A DNA stretch of 64,000 nucleotides from Massospora cicadina (GCA_022478985.1 JAKSZP010000138.1:1-64000), one strand, 5' to 3'; positions 1 to 11,849 are shown, numbered from the stretch's first letter. Numbers and translations are program-made. Notes: generated by a model from the sequence alone, not told the origin.

Positions 1-348
1 CATATATATACATATAATTATTGTAAACAGATGGTTGTTAAAAAAATTACAACATCTTTCTTTTAAGAGGGCAACCAACTAATTCAAGTCTAATTATTAA
101 GAGAAAGCCAATAAGGTAAAAATTGGTTTGGTAAAATTGACTTTGGACTTGAAATTGCCTCCCATTACTTCCATTCTTGCCACAGTAAAGGTGAGCTCAC
201 CCCAGTAGGTTATAGCATAACAAACCTATTCAATATCAAATCATGCCAGCCTTACCTGCCCTGGCCTTGGGTGCTTGTTGTCGTTGCACAAATTGGGTCT
301 GGCTTGCTAGGAAGAATTGCGCCACTAAAAATTTTGGTAAACTTTTTT
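1..348. other. AT-rich flank, no gene seen
   Basis: This stretch opens with a short TA-rich microsatellite and ends at the first LTR. I see no conserved protein motif on either strand. Short open frames here have no family resemblance. It may be older transposon debris or intergenic host DNA. Confidence 0.4.
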
Positions 349-913
349 TGTGATTCTTATATTGCTGGACGATAAGCCCTAAGCTATTATGGTAGAATGG
401 GTAGAATCCGTTGATCAAGAATCTAGGTTAAAATTATTTGAGCGCCTTAGGATGAGGCGATATTGGGTTGGGAAGAATAATATTGGATCGCCACCAAATC
501 GGTTGATAAGAAGATTTTGAAGTACAATGAATAATGAGTGGATCACCTCAAACTAAAACAAACATAAAATTTAATAAATGGTGAACTCTTCCAGAACCAT
601 AAGAAATATGGCAGAACGAGTAGTTTAAGCAAAAGGGTTAGCATTAACCAAAGTCACTGAGGTATAAGCAATATGAGAAGATTGTAAGTGGAGGATTGTT
701 AATAGGAAGAAGTGAGCGGAGCAGGAGGAATCTGCTGTTATATAAAATAAATGAAAGCAGTGTGGCTGAAGCGATTAAAGCATAGTTTATTATAATCTTT
801 ACATTTGTCTTATGGGCTGACAATCTTCATATCGTCTATCCATTACTCAGTGGGCTTAACCCTGCACATAAAACCTTATGAATATCTCAACGACTCCACC
901 AAAATTATAAACA
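349..913 (+). repeat. 5' LTR of Gyp-1
   Basis: Aligns by eye with 9355-9954 over nearly its whole length, for example the blocks around 395-460 and 9395-9460 and around 800-905 and 9845-9950. It starts with TG and ends with ACA. It is shorter than the 3' copy (565 against 600 bp) because of small deletions. Divergence is high, so insertion is old. Confidence 0.8.
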
Positions 914-931
914 GTGTTGCACACTACAGGG
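914..931 (+). promoter_or_regulatory. decayed primer-binding site of Gyp-1
   Basis: GTGTTGCACACTACAGGG directly follows the 5' LTR. It resembles TGGTGCTCACTACAGG beside the N1 LTR and TGGTGCTTACTACAGG beside the Gyp-8 LTR. Minus-strand DNA synthesis would start here from a tRNA; the tRNA is not identified. Confidence 0.6.
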
Positions 932-1099
932 GGCCCATTGACCATCACCAAAAATAAAAAAAACCAGGCATCAACTATGTTGCATCAGGCCTGCACTTGC
1001 AGGGAATCCTTCCGGTACACTAGGATAACTGGATATGCAGAAATTAGACTTGCCTTAGACGCTGTTCTTAAAAGTCAGGATGATCTACTTTAGGAGGTT

Positions 1100-2330
1100 T
1101 GTATTAAAAAGTTGCCTCCAATTGATTGTGATAGTAACATTTTTGGATTCTTTAAGCGATTTGAGTTTGCAGCAGAAGGAGCTTTAGATTGACATAAAAA
1201 TTGTTAACATCCACCTTGGAAGTTGGAAGTGCCGACCAAGTTACCTTCTATCTCTAAACAGTTCTTTTACCTATGAAGTAGTAAAGGTTACTGTGCTGCG
1301 ATTGTTCAGAGGGACTGCAAAGATGCCGCAGTGATAGCAGAGTTCTTGATCATTGGTTTTCAGCATAATGAGACCCTCACCGTGTTTGCTGATTGATTCA
1401 TGGTGAAGCCCACATGTTAATTGAGGCAGGAACTTTATCCAAATGTGATGTATACATAGCGATGACCTCTGCAGTGAGACCATACTGTGATCTTTATAAT
1501 GCCATGGCTCCAAATTTATAGGATTTTGTACCCTTGCTTAAACTCATTTGAACTTTGCGCTGTCTATCCGCTACCTTTCCTCTGCCCATTACAGAGCAGA
1601 AACCTACCACATTTACTGATGGACTTTCTTATTTGGGAAAATCATCCCGCCCTGTATAGAGTCCACCTAGTAGCCCCAGCCTTATTATCACTACGCGCCT
1701 TGCCCTCAACCAAGTTACCATCAGCAGTTCAACTATTGTTTTGGGCCTGTTTACACTGAGCGATCCCAGTCCAACTTTTGGTTTGGCTTACCTTACAACA
1801 ACTAAGGACGCAGGCCCTATGGGGGCAATTTCTTTTAATGAGATCACCCTAGGCACCTGGCATGAGGTTTCCTTAAGCGTCAGGTCCATTACCTACCTCT
1901 GGACCAGTACAATCAGAGAAAAGTCAGAGAAGAGTAGAGACGTGACTCTCTACCTTCAGTATTACAACCCAAACGTTCCACCTGTACCTATCCACATACA
2001 TTAAGCAGAAGTCCCTCAGTACGACGACGCATTTTTATATCTTCATCCAGTTGGAGGGGTTAATTTATGACAATAGCAAACCCAAGACATAGCGGAAGAA
2101 GGGCCCCAGGAGCAACTCAAGCCTTTTGCCTGTCAAATGTTTGATCAAATTTCTACAGATGAGCCAGATCCGTCCTCTGATGCACCTCTCTTAAAAAATA
2201 GTAAATGCTGCCCTCCCTGTGGACGCTATTGTTAAAGAATACACTAAAGTTGGGGAGACTGTTATGAGCTTCCTTGGGAAATTTGATCTGTAAATGTCCA
2301 CACTTTAAACAATCAAATTTATCTTACTCT
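1100..2330 (+). pseudogene. gag remnant of Gyp-1
   Basis: Between primer site and protease lies a decayed reading frame in the position of gag, which would encode the structural protein of the virus-like particle. The best stretch, about 1103-1460, reads as a soluble protein segment with FGFFKRFEFAAEGALD, then a stop. Further frames are broken. No intact zinc knuckle was found, although a Cys-rich patch lies near 2210-2300. Identification rests mainly on position, because Gag sequences evolve quickly. Confidence 0.55.
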
Positions 2331-2339
2331 GAGTGTATA

Positions 2340-2620
2340 TACTATGACATTATCATAGCAAAAACCCAAGTCTGCGTTATTATTGATACAGGAATTCCAG
2401 TTAACATAGTGTCCACAAAGTTGGTGGCAAAATTGACATTAAATCCTGTTGTGGAACATTGCATGATGTATGGGACTGCATGCAAAAAACATGGTCTCTG
2501 AGGGAGCGTATAGTGCGCTACATTTGCAGTTTGGGTCAATTGTCATTGTAGCCAAGAGATTATGCTACCAAACAATTACTATGACCTGCTAATTGGAACT
2601 GTTTTCATGCAACACTTTGG
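2340..2620 (+). pseudogene. aspartic protease remnant of Gyp-1
   Basis: The frame at 2274-2501 contains VIIDTGIPVNIVSTKLVAKL, a retropepsin active site with D-T-G at about 2385-2393. After a stop near 2500 the frame continues with a segment ending NNYYDLLIGTVFMQ near 2560-2615, matching the end of the Gyp-8 protease. The protease would release Gag and Pol products by dimeric aspartyl cleavage. The catalytic triad is kept but the frame is interrupted. Confidence 0.78.
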
Positions 2621-3349
2621 GCTGTTATTGATATGACAACAAAGACCTTCGAAATTCTGGGCCAGCGGATCCCAATTTACTTCACCTCAGGTGAAGTGCG
2701 GAAGGATCCGGTGTACATTGGTAATATCAACCTGGCATACAGTGATGAGGTGATTCCAGTTCACTACCATCGACTAAAGGGCAAGACCCAGGCCCTTCCC
2801 CAATGGATATACAAAGTACTAAGGGATGCCACTCAGAGAATCTGGGCAGATGTCCATCCCCCCAGTCCCCAAGGTTAGTGAACACCAAATTGGTGGTAGA
2901 AGTGCCAGACGGACTCTATGGGGAAGTTATTAATTCTTATCAGCGGTCGCAGCTTGAGCCCCACATGCCTCCAAGTATAATACTTCCAGGCCATAATATA
3001 TCAAGATTTTGTTATAAAATCTACAGAATGAACTAATGCAAATCTGATTACATCAAAGTGGCATATTTACACTTGACACCAGTTGAGGAGGTCCTTCAGG
3101 TTAATGAGTTCAGGTTGCTGAAGAACTTTGGTCTACCATTAAACTGCATCTCAATATAATTTTGGTGGTACAGCACAAAAATTTAATGTGGTTATTGGAA
3201 GACCAGAAAGATCAGGCAATAGCTTTATTTTTAAATATAATGTGATCTTTGCTGCTGAGAATTATGACTTAGGGTGCGCTTAAGGGTGGTGGTCCATTGA
3301 GTGGACACTGGGGATCATCCCCCCAACAGGTCTCAGCCAATTCGCTGAT

Positions 3350-4032
3350 CAAGGGTAGCTTAAGAAGTCATTAATGAGAAAATTGAAAGGTTGCTGGAGC
3401 AAGGGATTCTTGAACCCTCAAGGAGCTTGTGGGCTTCGCGCATTTTAGTTAACAAAAAGAAGGATGGTACCAACAGGATAGTAATAGACTACTGGAAGCT
3501 TAACAGCGTTACCAAAAAGGGTTTATACCCCTTGCCAAAAATTGATGATGCCTTGAGTCGATTATGAGGAGTTCATTACTTCTCAGCGATAGACTTGATA
3601 TTGGGCTACTGTCAAATTGGGTTGCCTGCGGCAGAACAAGAGAAGTGCGCCATAATCAAATCCAAGGGGCTTTTCCAACTGACACATATGCCTGATGGGC
3701 TATGTAACGCCCCAGCTACATTCCAGCGGGCCATGGATACCATCCTTGGCGACTTAAAGCTGCCATGCGTTTTTGTGTACCTTGATGACATCAAGTTATC
3801 TTCTGCGCGTTTTACAAGAACCTTACCCATTTAGAGGAGGTATTCCGCCGGCTAGCTGAGTTCAACATCAATATCAAGTCCCAAAAATGTCACTTCTTCA
3901 AGGACCATCTTGAGTACCTTGGGTTTGTAGTAGATGCAACAGGGCTGAAACCTCAACCCGCTAAGGTGGAGGCTATCCAAAAGATAACTATGCCAACCAG
4001 TAAGCATATCGTCCAGGTTTTTTTGGGTATGG
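3350..4032 (+). pseudogene. reverse transcriptase of Gyp-1, split by N1
   Basis: RT motifs appear in order: the GILEPS and LVNKKKDGTNRIVIDY region at 3400-3490, FSAIDL at about 3580-3600, the QRAMDTILGDLK helix at 3720-3765 and the catalytic YLDDI at about 3778-3792. The frame runs to 4032, where N1 interrupts it, and resumes at 7559 with SYYHRFIPNF, the RT thumb. DYWKLN stands where relatives usually have DYRKLN, which a CGG-to-TGG change would explain. A stop near 3565 and a frameshift near 3810 make it inactive, although the catalytic aspartates remain. Confidence 0.88.
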
Positions 4033-4830
4033 TGTGGGATCTGCGAATGGAGGCCACAAATAATTTCTCAGAGAGAGAAACCTACTTTTTAATAAAAGTA
4101 TAAAATAATAACTTTTTATAGTTTCTATGTTTTTTATTATGATAAGCGCAGCAAAACCAAAAAAGCCCCCTTGTCAATACTAGCTCTTCCTATTTAAACT
4201 AGTTCAAATTTTGAGACCATCGATATTCAAGGTAAAAGAATGCAAAGCTCAGTTGTCTAAATTAGGGAATATAGGTTTTTTCCTATCAGATCGTAGATAA
4301 AAATTTTTGAGGCAAAACCAACCCGTGCGGTAATGATTGAATGAATTGTATCCAATCACCAGCGAATAAAATCTTTTCACCTTGGCGGTGGTCAGACTTG
4401 ACTGGTAATGATTGGGTAATTGCTACCCTATCATCTTCAAATAAAATCTTTGTACCTCGGCGGTGGTTAGACTTGGATCATAATGATTGGTTAGCTCACA
4501 CCCAATCATTGACGGGTAAAATCTTTGTGCCTTGCAGAGGTTCCAATCCATGCGATATTATTCTCCTCATATTCAACCGAGGAGTCAGAGTATTTCTATT
4601 ATGAATATTTACCATTTTAAGCCGATTTTTGTGGTAAATCAAGTTTTTCCAATGGTTAGGATTCCACTGAGAATCCGCTAAGGTCTTTTCACTGTGAGTG
4701 CTCATATCATTAATAGCCACAGTACTATTTGAGGATCAGGCAGGAGATGGGCAATCATGGTAGCAGATTTGGGGGAGCCTTAATACCTCCAACATTCTTT
4801 TTCCTAAGTCAAGAAAGAGAATGTCTGACA
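4033..4830 (-). repeat. left (3') LTR of N1
   Basis: Direct repeat of 6756-7553. On the minus strand it begins TGTCAGACATTC and ends GATCCCACA. It holds a 75-bp tandem repeat (4367-4591). The polypurine tract lies just outside it at 4831-4840. Confidence 0.9.
4367..4591. repeat. 75-bp tandem repeat inside the N1 LTR, about three units
   Basis: Units start with TAAAATCTTT at 4367, 4442 and 4517, an exact period of 75 bp; the third unit is degenerate. The same array occurs in the other LTR with starts at 7091, 7166 and 7241. The second unit holds a perfect 9-bp inverted repeat, AATGATTGG at 4482-4490 and CCAATCATT at 4502-4510. Repeats in U3 often act as enhancer-like modules in LTR elements; that role is inferred here. 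Confidence 0.82.
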
Positions 4831-5188
4831 TTGCCCCCCTCATGAATGTTGTAAAGGGTGTAGGGTTGAAGGAAGCGGCCATGTACCCAGATTTTGATAA
4901 TTCTTGTAGCCATAGATTTTATGGAATACTCATCTCCTCTTTTATGTATGATGGTATATGGCCCATCCCAAATGGATCCAAGTTTGCCACTTCAGGGAGT
5001 TGTGTGATTGTGATGATATAAAACTTATCCAACACTTGGTAAAAAGGTAGAGGAGCTCGGAGCTCATTTGCAGCTTGGCCTTTTTGAGTCACTTTTTTTG
5101 TTTGGCTAGACTTTCCAGCCCATAATTTTTCATCCTCAGTGCACGAGGGTTTTGACCGAGGTTTGCGAGGGGTAGCATTCCTAGAATA

Positions 5189-6695
5189 TCAATTCTCTTG
5201 AGCCTTGGGATGGGAATTGGCTGACTCCGCGGGCTTAGCATTAGACTTTTCTTTTCTAGGCTGTACTTGGGGTGCCTGGACTTTCCCTTTGCAGTTGGCC
5301 TTGCTTAAGAGTTTAGAGGGGTTTTGGGATGTGATTTTCGTGTCAACCACTCGTTGTTCACCTGGCTTATTCACCACCTCATCTGCTGCAGAATTTGGAA
5401 TACCATCCCTAGCCTTCACTAAATTGACCGATTTCTTAGTATTGCGCCTGGAGGTGACATAAGACAAAGTGGAAGAGGGGTGTTCCTGATTGGACTGCCT
5501 GGTATGGCCATGTGAGATAGGGTGAATAAGGCGAGATAACACCTCGTCTGCGTCACTGGCAGTATTGATGATGATTGGCTCCCCTAGAATTTGGTGGAGG
5601 TAAGTATCCTCAGGTATGGTGGCTTCATCTACTTCCCCAGCGTTTAGGTGATCAGGGACCTCCACTTCTGCGGGAGCTCCCAGAAAGTAATACCCAACGT
5701 TATTGCAACCCCCCTTAGAGTCAGCCTCAGGGGTATTTTCAACCATGGGCAAGGTTGTAATTGAAGTGGGGGATACAGCCATGAGAGGAGAGGTGATTAA
5801 CTTGGCTTTAACTGGAATTTTTTTCAACCCCAATAGTTCTGGAGGATATGTCCTTAGGGCGCGCTCCTACTAGCTGAGCTGAAGAGGAAACCACAGTAGG
5901 GATCTCCGTTTTTCATGACCAAGGAATGTCCAGTTTAAGTCGCACCAAAGCAGCAGGTTTTGTGGGGTTATGCTTTTTAGGGCCCATTATCTGAAGGGGC
6001 TCCTTCTTGTCTTTGATAGCTAAGGCCCGAGGCTTAGGCTTTGAATCCTCAATGATTAAAACACGAGGGCAAGATACTGCTCCATGTGGAGCTTTGGGCT
6101 TGTGGAAATTGGCGACATCTATTAATGCTTCCTTGATGTCTTGGACGGTCTCGAAATAGCGTTTGATGGAGGTGAGGTGCATGGCGAGCGATGGGTAAGT
6201 AGCCACTCCAGTCAAAACGGCGGCTATAGCATCATCCAGAGTCAACATCTTTGAGGTTAGCAACGTCTGGGCTTCCATATAGTATCGTTCCATAAAGGCG
6301 GCCACTGACTATCCTTTCCCAATACTCATATGGAAGAAAGCCTGTTTAGCCCAGTGTAAGCTCTGCTGGGACCCGAATTCACCCAAGAGGGCCTTCTTGA
6401 CCTTTGGCCAGGTGTGCTGAGGATCCAAGTGAGGGACGATCAGCTCTTGGGCTTTGCAGCTTAAACAGGGAAGGATGTACTGAACTTTTTGTTTGTCAGT
6501 AGCGCCATCCATCGCAGCTTCATAAACATACAAGAAGGAGGCAACACTCCCTCCACCAGGGGTGTATCTGTCCTTCAAGGGTAGTTTGAATGGCCGTTGC
6601 TCTAACTTTTTGAGCTGGGAGAAAGAGCTGGCTAGTTGCTTCTCGAGAGCAACTATCTGCAAGTCAGGAGAGCTGCTCATGTTGATAGTATCCAT
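5189..6695 (-). pseudogene. Gag protein of N1, nearly intact
   Basis: Frames at 6695-6309, 6305-5913 and 5833-5189 form one decayed gag of about 490 residues. I place the start at the Met at 6695, because the open frame further upstream runs through the primer site and LTR end. The first part begins MDTINMSSSPDLQIVALEKQ, a likely coiled coil, followed by a capsid-like segment with YILPCLSCKAQELI. A single TAG near 6306 and a frameshift near 5835 are the main breaks. The C-terminal third is Ser, Lys and Pro rich without a zinc knuckle. Gag would assemble the particle; the element has no enzymes of its own. Confidence 0.75.
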
Positions 6696-6755
6696 TTCTT
6701 TTTTAATACTTGTCAAAGTATACAGGGGGCTTGACCCCTGTAGTGAGCACCAATT

Positions 6756-7553
6756 TGTGGGATCTGCTAAAGGAGGCCACAAATAATTTCTCAGAATGAG
6801 AAACTTACTTTATAATAAGAGTATAAAATAATACTTATTATGGTTTTTTTTAATTTTTAATTATTAAAAGCGCGGCTCAACCAAGAAAGGCCCTTTTGTC
6901 AACACTAGCTTTTCCTATTTAAACTAGTTTGAATTTGAGACCATTGATATTTGAGGTAAAAGAATGCAAAGCTCAGTTGTCTAAATTAGGGAATATAGGT
7001 TTTTGGCCTATCAGATCGTAGATAAAAATTTTGAGGCAAAACTGACCTGTGCGGTAATGATTGGATGAATTGTATTTTATCACCAGTGAGTAAAATCTTT
7101 TCACCTCGGCGGTGGTCAGACTTGACTGGTAATTATTGGGTAATTGCTACCCTATCATCTTCAAATAAAATCTTTGCACCTCAGCGGTGGTTAGACTCGG
7201 ATTGTAATGATTGGTTAACTTGCACTTAATCATTGATAGGTAAAATCTTCATGCCTTGTGGAGGTTTCAATACATGCGATATTATACTCCTCATATTTGA
7301 ACGAGGAGTAAGAGTATTTCTATTATGAATATTTACCATTTTAAGCTGATTTTTGTGGTAAATTGTGTTTTTCCAATGGTTAGGATTCCACCGAGAATCT
7401 GCTAAGGTCTTTTCACTGTGAGTGCTCATATCATTAATAGCCACAGTACTATTTGAGGATTAGGCAGGAGATGGGCCAATCATGGTAGCAGACTCAGGAG
7501 CCCTAGTACCTCCAACAATCTTTTTCCTAAGTCGAAAAAGAGAATGTCTGACA
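6756..7553 (-). repeat. right (5') LTR of N1
   Basis: Matches 4033-4830 end to end at the same length. The primer-binding site follows on the minus strand after a 3-nt spacer. It carries the same 75-bp array (7091-7315). The right target duplication TATGG is at 7554-7558. Confidence 0.9.
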
Positions 7554-7554
7554 T

Positions 7555-7990
7555 ATGGTCAGCTACTACCACCGCTTTATACCCAACTTTAGTTGTATTG
7601 GAGGTCCACTGTTTGAGTTACTAAAGAAGGATGTCATGTTTGAATGGATGAAATGCTTTCAACAGTCCTTTTATGCATTTTGGATAGCACTGATCAACAC
7701 ATCAGTGCTATGCTATCCAAACTTTAAAAAAGGAATTTATTGTACATTTGGATGCGCCCCTTTCTACTGTTGGGCCAGTTATGTCCCAGAAAGACGATGA
7801 AGGGGAGGAGCACCTAGTTGCATACTGTAGCTGTAGCTTAAACTGTATTAAACGCAATTACACTGTGACCAAGAGGGAGTGCTTAGCGGTGATCTACGCT
7901 TATAAGCAATTCAGGGTATATTTTCATGGAGTCAAATTCAAAAGTTGTTATGGATCATGCCTCATTATGCTGGTTACAGAACCTTAAAGA
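7555..7990 (+). pseudogene. RT thumb and RNase H remnant of Gyp-1
   Basis: Continues the RT frame after N1 with SYYHRFIPNF and the connection helices. It then shifts frame into an RNase H segment with EEHLVAYCSCSLN and RNYTVTKRECLAVIYAYKQF near 7805-7915, the usual Ty3 pattern of substrate-strand contacts followed by the ELLA-type helix. RNase H removes the RNA strand during reverse transcription. Frameshifts near 7740 and 7930 break it. Confidence 0.82.
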
Positions 7991-8099
7991 GCCTGAGGGG
8001 CGTCTAGCTCAATGGGCCCTTAAACTGCAGGCTTACTATTTGAGGATCCTTCACTGACCTGGAGCTAAAGTAAAAATGAAGACTGCTTATTGAGATTAC

Positions 8100-9340
8100 C
8101 AACAATTGCAGTTACAGAAGACATTGACGATGTAATTTTGATAAAATGCTCAACGGCCAATATGACAACGAACCACCACAAGTGATAAAGGCGCTAGATG
8201 AAATGCGAGCCAGTACCATCCAGCGGAATGGGGAGCTGTACAAATGGATTGACAATTCTAAATTATACTCCCGCAGCCTTCAGTACGGTCTGGTATCATT
8301 ATGAGCGCACATAAGGCAGTCGGATATGGTGGTATGTGCAATATAGTGGAATTGTTGCAGCCTCAGTATTACTGGGAAAGCTTGAACTTTGATGTGCTTG
8401 AATATATCTCCTGCTGCCACCAGTACCAAGTGGAACAGCCGTTCTTCCAGAAGACCTCTTCTGGTTGGTGAAACTGCACTTTGCTTGTTATACATTTTCC
8501 ATTAATGTTGTTGGCCTTCTGCCAGTGGGAGCTAACTGATCCAAGTACATTCTGGTGGTTATCGACCACTTGACCAGGTGGATTGAAGCAAGGACAATAT
8601 GAGATTTAGGGCGGTCACAGTGGCCAACTTAATAATGTAATGTATTATCCAGCGACATAGCTGCCCTCAGTACCTCCTTATCAATAATGGAATTAACTTC
8701 AGTTCACACATCTTTCCAAAGTTGAATGAGCTTATGCCTTTTACAGGATTCTAACAACCCCATACAACCCTGAGTCTAATGGGATGGTTGAGCGAATGAA
8801 TGTGACTTTAGTGTACATACTCCATAAACTGGTATTGGATCGACCTTCAGACTGGAGTTCCCTCCTGTCCAACGCTGTCTTTGGATGTAAAATCAGCTAT
8901 CATTCCACCACAGGGAAGAGCCCCTTTCAGTTACTGTATGGATGACACCCTGCTCTTCCAGTGCTGCTATATGCCTGCGTAGAAAATACTGGTGGAATGG
9001 ACCCACAATGTTATTTTATGACTCTAACGACACACTAATCAAATTTTTAAACTAAAGCATACTCATTCAGCTTAGCCAAGAAGATAAAGAACCAGGCTAC
9101 CAATCAGGTATGGCATAGCGGGCTAGCCCAAGTTAAAGATGGGGACATAGTATTATAATGATCAACATGGGTTTTTGCAGAAACACAAATTGGCCAGTAT
9201 CAGGATTAGTCCAATTAGAAATTATTGAGAAAACCCATGTTAATGCTTATACTATCAAGGACTCCGCTAGTGGTAGGATTATCAACTGAGTGCATGCAAA
9301 ATTCCTCAATGCATATAAGCAACAAGAGCCTTATTTTCCA
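8100..9340 (+). pseudogene. integrase remnant of Gyp-1
   Basis: An HHCC-type zinc-binding segment at about 8300-8440 keeps the YYWESLNFDVLEYISCC stretch, closely matching the Gyp-8 integrase. The catalytic core follows with YILVVIDHLTRWIEA at about 8545-8590. Later segments carry the NPIQP and SFHHREEPLS-like portions with many stops. Integrase would join the cDNA to the host chromosome. No chromodomain was recognised before the LTR. At least ten stops make it non-functional. Confidence 0.78.
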
Positions 9341-9342
9341 GT

Positions 9343-9354
9343 CAAGGGGGGTAA
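9343..9354 (+). promoter_or_regulatory. polypurine tract of Gyp-1
   Basis: CAAGGGGGGTAA lies immediately before the TG of the 3' LTR at 9355, where plus-strand DNA synthesis is primed. Confidence 0.85.
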
Positions 9355-9954
9355 TGTCATAATTCTAATATGACTAGACAATAAAACTAAGTCGTTATGG
9401 CAGAATGGGTAGAATTAACTAATCATGATTGCGAGTTACAATTATTTGAGCGAGTTAGGATGTAGTGATATTGGGTTGTAAGAATAATATTGGATTGCCC
9501 CAGATCAGGCGCTAAGGTGATGTTGACAAATGACAAATAATGAGATATCAATGTATGACGAATAAAGAGTGGATCGCCTCAAACTAAGACAATTGTGAAT
9601 ATAATAAATGGTGAACTCTGCTGGAACCAATAAGAATATGGTGGAACAAATAGTTTAAGCAAAAGAGTAGATACTAAACAAATTCGCTAAGATATAAGCA
9701 ATATGAGAAGTTTGAAAGCGGAGGATTTTTGATAGGAAGAGATGAGCAGAGTTTGAGGAATCTTCTACTATATATTAAATAAATTGAAGTAGAGTAACTG
9801 AAGCAATTGTTTCATAAAGTATTATAATCTTTACTTTTGTCTTGTGGACTGACAATCTCCATATTGTCCGTACATTGCTCATGGGCTTGACCCTACGCAA
9901 AAAACCTTATGGCGTATCTCAACAATTCCACCATGTTTATAACAATTTTTGATA
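9355..9954 (+). repeat. 3' LTR of Gyp-1
   Basis: Starts TGTCATAATTC and ends ATAACA. It aligns with 349-913. A U3-type AT-rich stretch near 9760-9790 contains TATATATTAAATAAA, a possible TATA box or polyadenylation signal. Confidence 0.82.
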
Positions 9955-11845
9955 CCAATACAGCCGGTCATGTCAATTTAAATCAACATTAAAAGCCTTA
10001 GTGTGTTAATCTTTAGGGAAACAATTGCATTAAGATCCCTTATTTTCTATGTACAATTCCATATTCCCCTTCCTTCTATCTTATAAATGCAACAGAAAAG
10101 AAATTTTCTGCTTTCACTCCATTATATTTCCTACTTTTCCTTAGGTTTATTAGATAATATCCCTTAATTTTTTGCAATTCAATAATTATTTTAAGAAGTC
10201 TGCGGCACTAAAATTCAGTCATTTTGTCCAGTTTTAGGATTACTTGCCAGCTTGTAGGTACTCTCCCTAATCACGTTAAATCAAACTTTTTGGATGGCTG
10301 TACTGGCATTATTCTGGCTGTTGTTGTGGGTGGTAACTCATCCTGAGTGGAAGTGCAATCGAATTTATATCAGCAAGCACCATGGCACCTTAAATGTGGA
10401 TTATTGAAACCTAAACAATATAACATTGTCTGATTCACACCCTATACTTATTAAACAAAAAATTGCACGTTATGTAAAAATCCTAGTCAATCAGCAAAAT
10501 GGACTGCCTGAATACCTTCAATAGGATACGCATTAAAGAGATCTAAGAAATGATTGATGACATTACACACCAGGAAAGCATCTATTAATTCAGTGACATG
10601 CTTTTTTGAGATGATACATATCTGTCTTCTTAAAAATCTACTGATCCATACTTGGGTACCTCAATCAAGTGCATATTATTCCTACAAAGACGACATATTG
10701 ATCTCCTCATATAGTACATCCCATTTTCATCACCTGTCAGCAATGATGTGATAAATTTAAGAAAGCCTAACTATTAAGTCGACTAGTTGAATGATTTACA
10801 GTCGCATATCTCTTTCCCAGGCAACAGAAGCTTCTCTAAGGGACATCTAATCACACCAAGATAAGCTAGACCTTAAGATCAGACCACCCATTATCCCTAT
10901 CAGAGATGGGAAGCTTCATTGTTACTTACAAATTTCTTTAAATTTGATCCTCAACTATCAGTGGTTAACACACCACTAAACACTGCCTCTGTGGATAAGA
11001 ATTTATACTTAAATGTTCTTATGCGACGACTCTTCAATGTTGTAAAGTCCATCCTGCTTTTTAGCACAGTCTTGACTCACGATGCCCCACTTAGCCATTC
11101 AGTGTGGCAACTGACGCCTTTATTTATGACATAGGTGCAGCCCGGTTTAAAATAGGAGATGATAGTCTGGAATTAACAGTGGTTTACTTCTCTAAAATAT
11201 GTTTCTCACCCAACAAGGCTATGCCTTTTATGATAAGGAGCTGCTGGTAGTAAAGGATGCAGTTCAGTACAGGAGGCATCATCTTCATGGCTCTCTTTGG
11301 CCCTTCACTGTTTGGATAACAACGTGCTCTTATCTATTTATTTCTCCTCAAAGTGACATCTCGCCAGTCCTGTTGGCTTGAGACAATCTAATGTTTTAAT
11401 TTAAATATTCTTTGAATGGAAGCAACATTCCTCCCAGGTGCCCACTCGCAGAACTCAGACCACTTACCCAAAACATCCCTATTTCATGCTCAAAACACCT
11501 AAGTCATTATTTCCTGTAACAATTGAATACCAATCCATAGATGCCAACCTAGCAATGTTTCCAAATCCATATAAGTTAGGACTCATAATGACTTCCTATG
11601 TTTATTCATTACAACATCTATTAACCAAATTTGTTTCATTACTCAGCTTGTGCAAAATTGGAAACCCTATTGACTAGAGTTGCCATGCCCTGGAAGGAAT
11701 CATCCTACATGGGTGAAGGTTTTGGTTGCCCCCAGGCACCCTTAGGAAAAAGATTATCCATGAGCATCATGACCCCTTCCCAGGACACTTTGCAAAGGGT
11801 AATGCTACTGACCTCATCAGGCGCACCTACATCTAAAAGGGCAAA
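9955..11845 (+). pseudogene. chromovirus pol fragment (RT, RNase H, integrase N-terminus)
   Basis: A heavily decayed plus-strand pol piece. RT traces include FNRIRIKE near 10520-10545 and KDDILISS near 10685-10710 in place of the YxDD motif. RNase H is clear: VVYFSK at about 11180 and YAFYDKELLVVKDAVQYRRH at 11217-11276, followed by PFTVW. After a spacer, an integrase zinc region reads KKIIHEHHDPFPGHFAKG near 11750-11800. The sequence stops being recognisable at about 11845, where a minus-strand gag piece begins. It resembles Chr-5 more than Gyp-1 in RNase H. No LTRs could be assigned, so it is a truncated older copy. Sequence from 9955 to about 10500 shows no clear motif. Confidence 0.72.
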
Positions 11846-11849
11846 CTAT

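Larger units (their letters stand above)
4033..7553 (-). mobile_element. N1, gag-only non-autonomous LTR retrotransposon nested in Gyp-1
   Basis: A 3521-bp element with two LTRs of identical length (798 bp; 4033-4830 and 6756-7553), starting TG and ending CA. It is flanked by a perfect 5-bp target duplication TATGG (4028-4032 and 7554-7558). On the minus strand the order is 5' LTR, primer site TGGTGCTCACTACAGG (6737-6752), gag, polypurine tract (4831-4840), 3' LTR. The 1.9-kb interior encodes Gag only: no protease, RT or integrase motif was found. It therefore fits a large non-autonomous derivative moved in trans by a relative with the same primer site. The LTRs differ at very roughly one position in ten by eye, mostly transitions. 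Confidence 0.9.
349..9954 (+). mobile_element. Gyp-1, degenerate Ty3/gypsy LTR retrotransposon
   Basis: A plus-strand LTR retrotransposon: two related LTRs (349-913 and 9355-9954) flank gag, protease, RT, RNase H and integrase remnants in the usual Ty3/gypsy order. A purine tract precedes the right LTR and a decayed primer-binding site follows the left one. The element is interrupted at 4033-7553 by a second LTR element (N1); removing N1 restores RT continuity. Without N1 it is about 6.1 kb, normal for the family. Stops and frameshifts in every domain show it is long dead. Integrase runs directly to the 3' LTR and no chromodomain was seen. The target duplication is unclear because both outer ends abut T-rich sequence. 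RT and integrase resemble those of Gyp-8. Confidence 0.88.

Noticed and set aside
4530..4560. GGTTCCAATCC, resembling a tRNA B-box
   Set aside because: No cloverleaf or A-box at the right spacing; it lies in the N1 LTR and is changed in the sister LTR.
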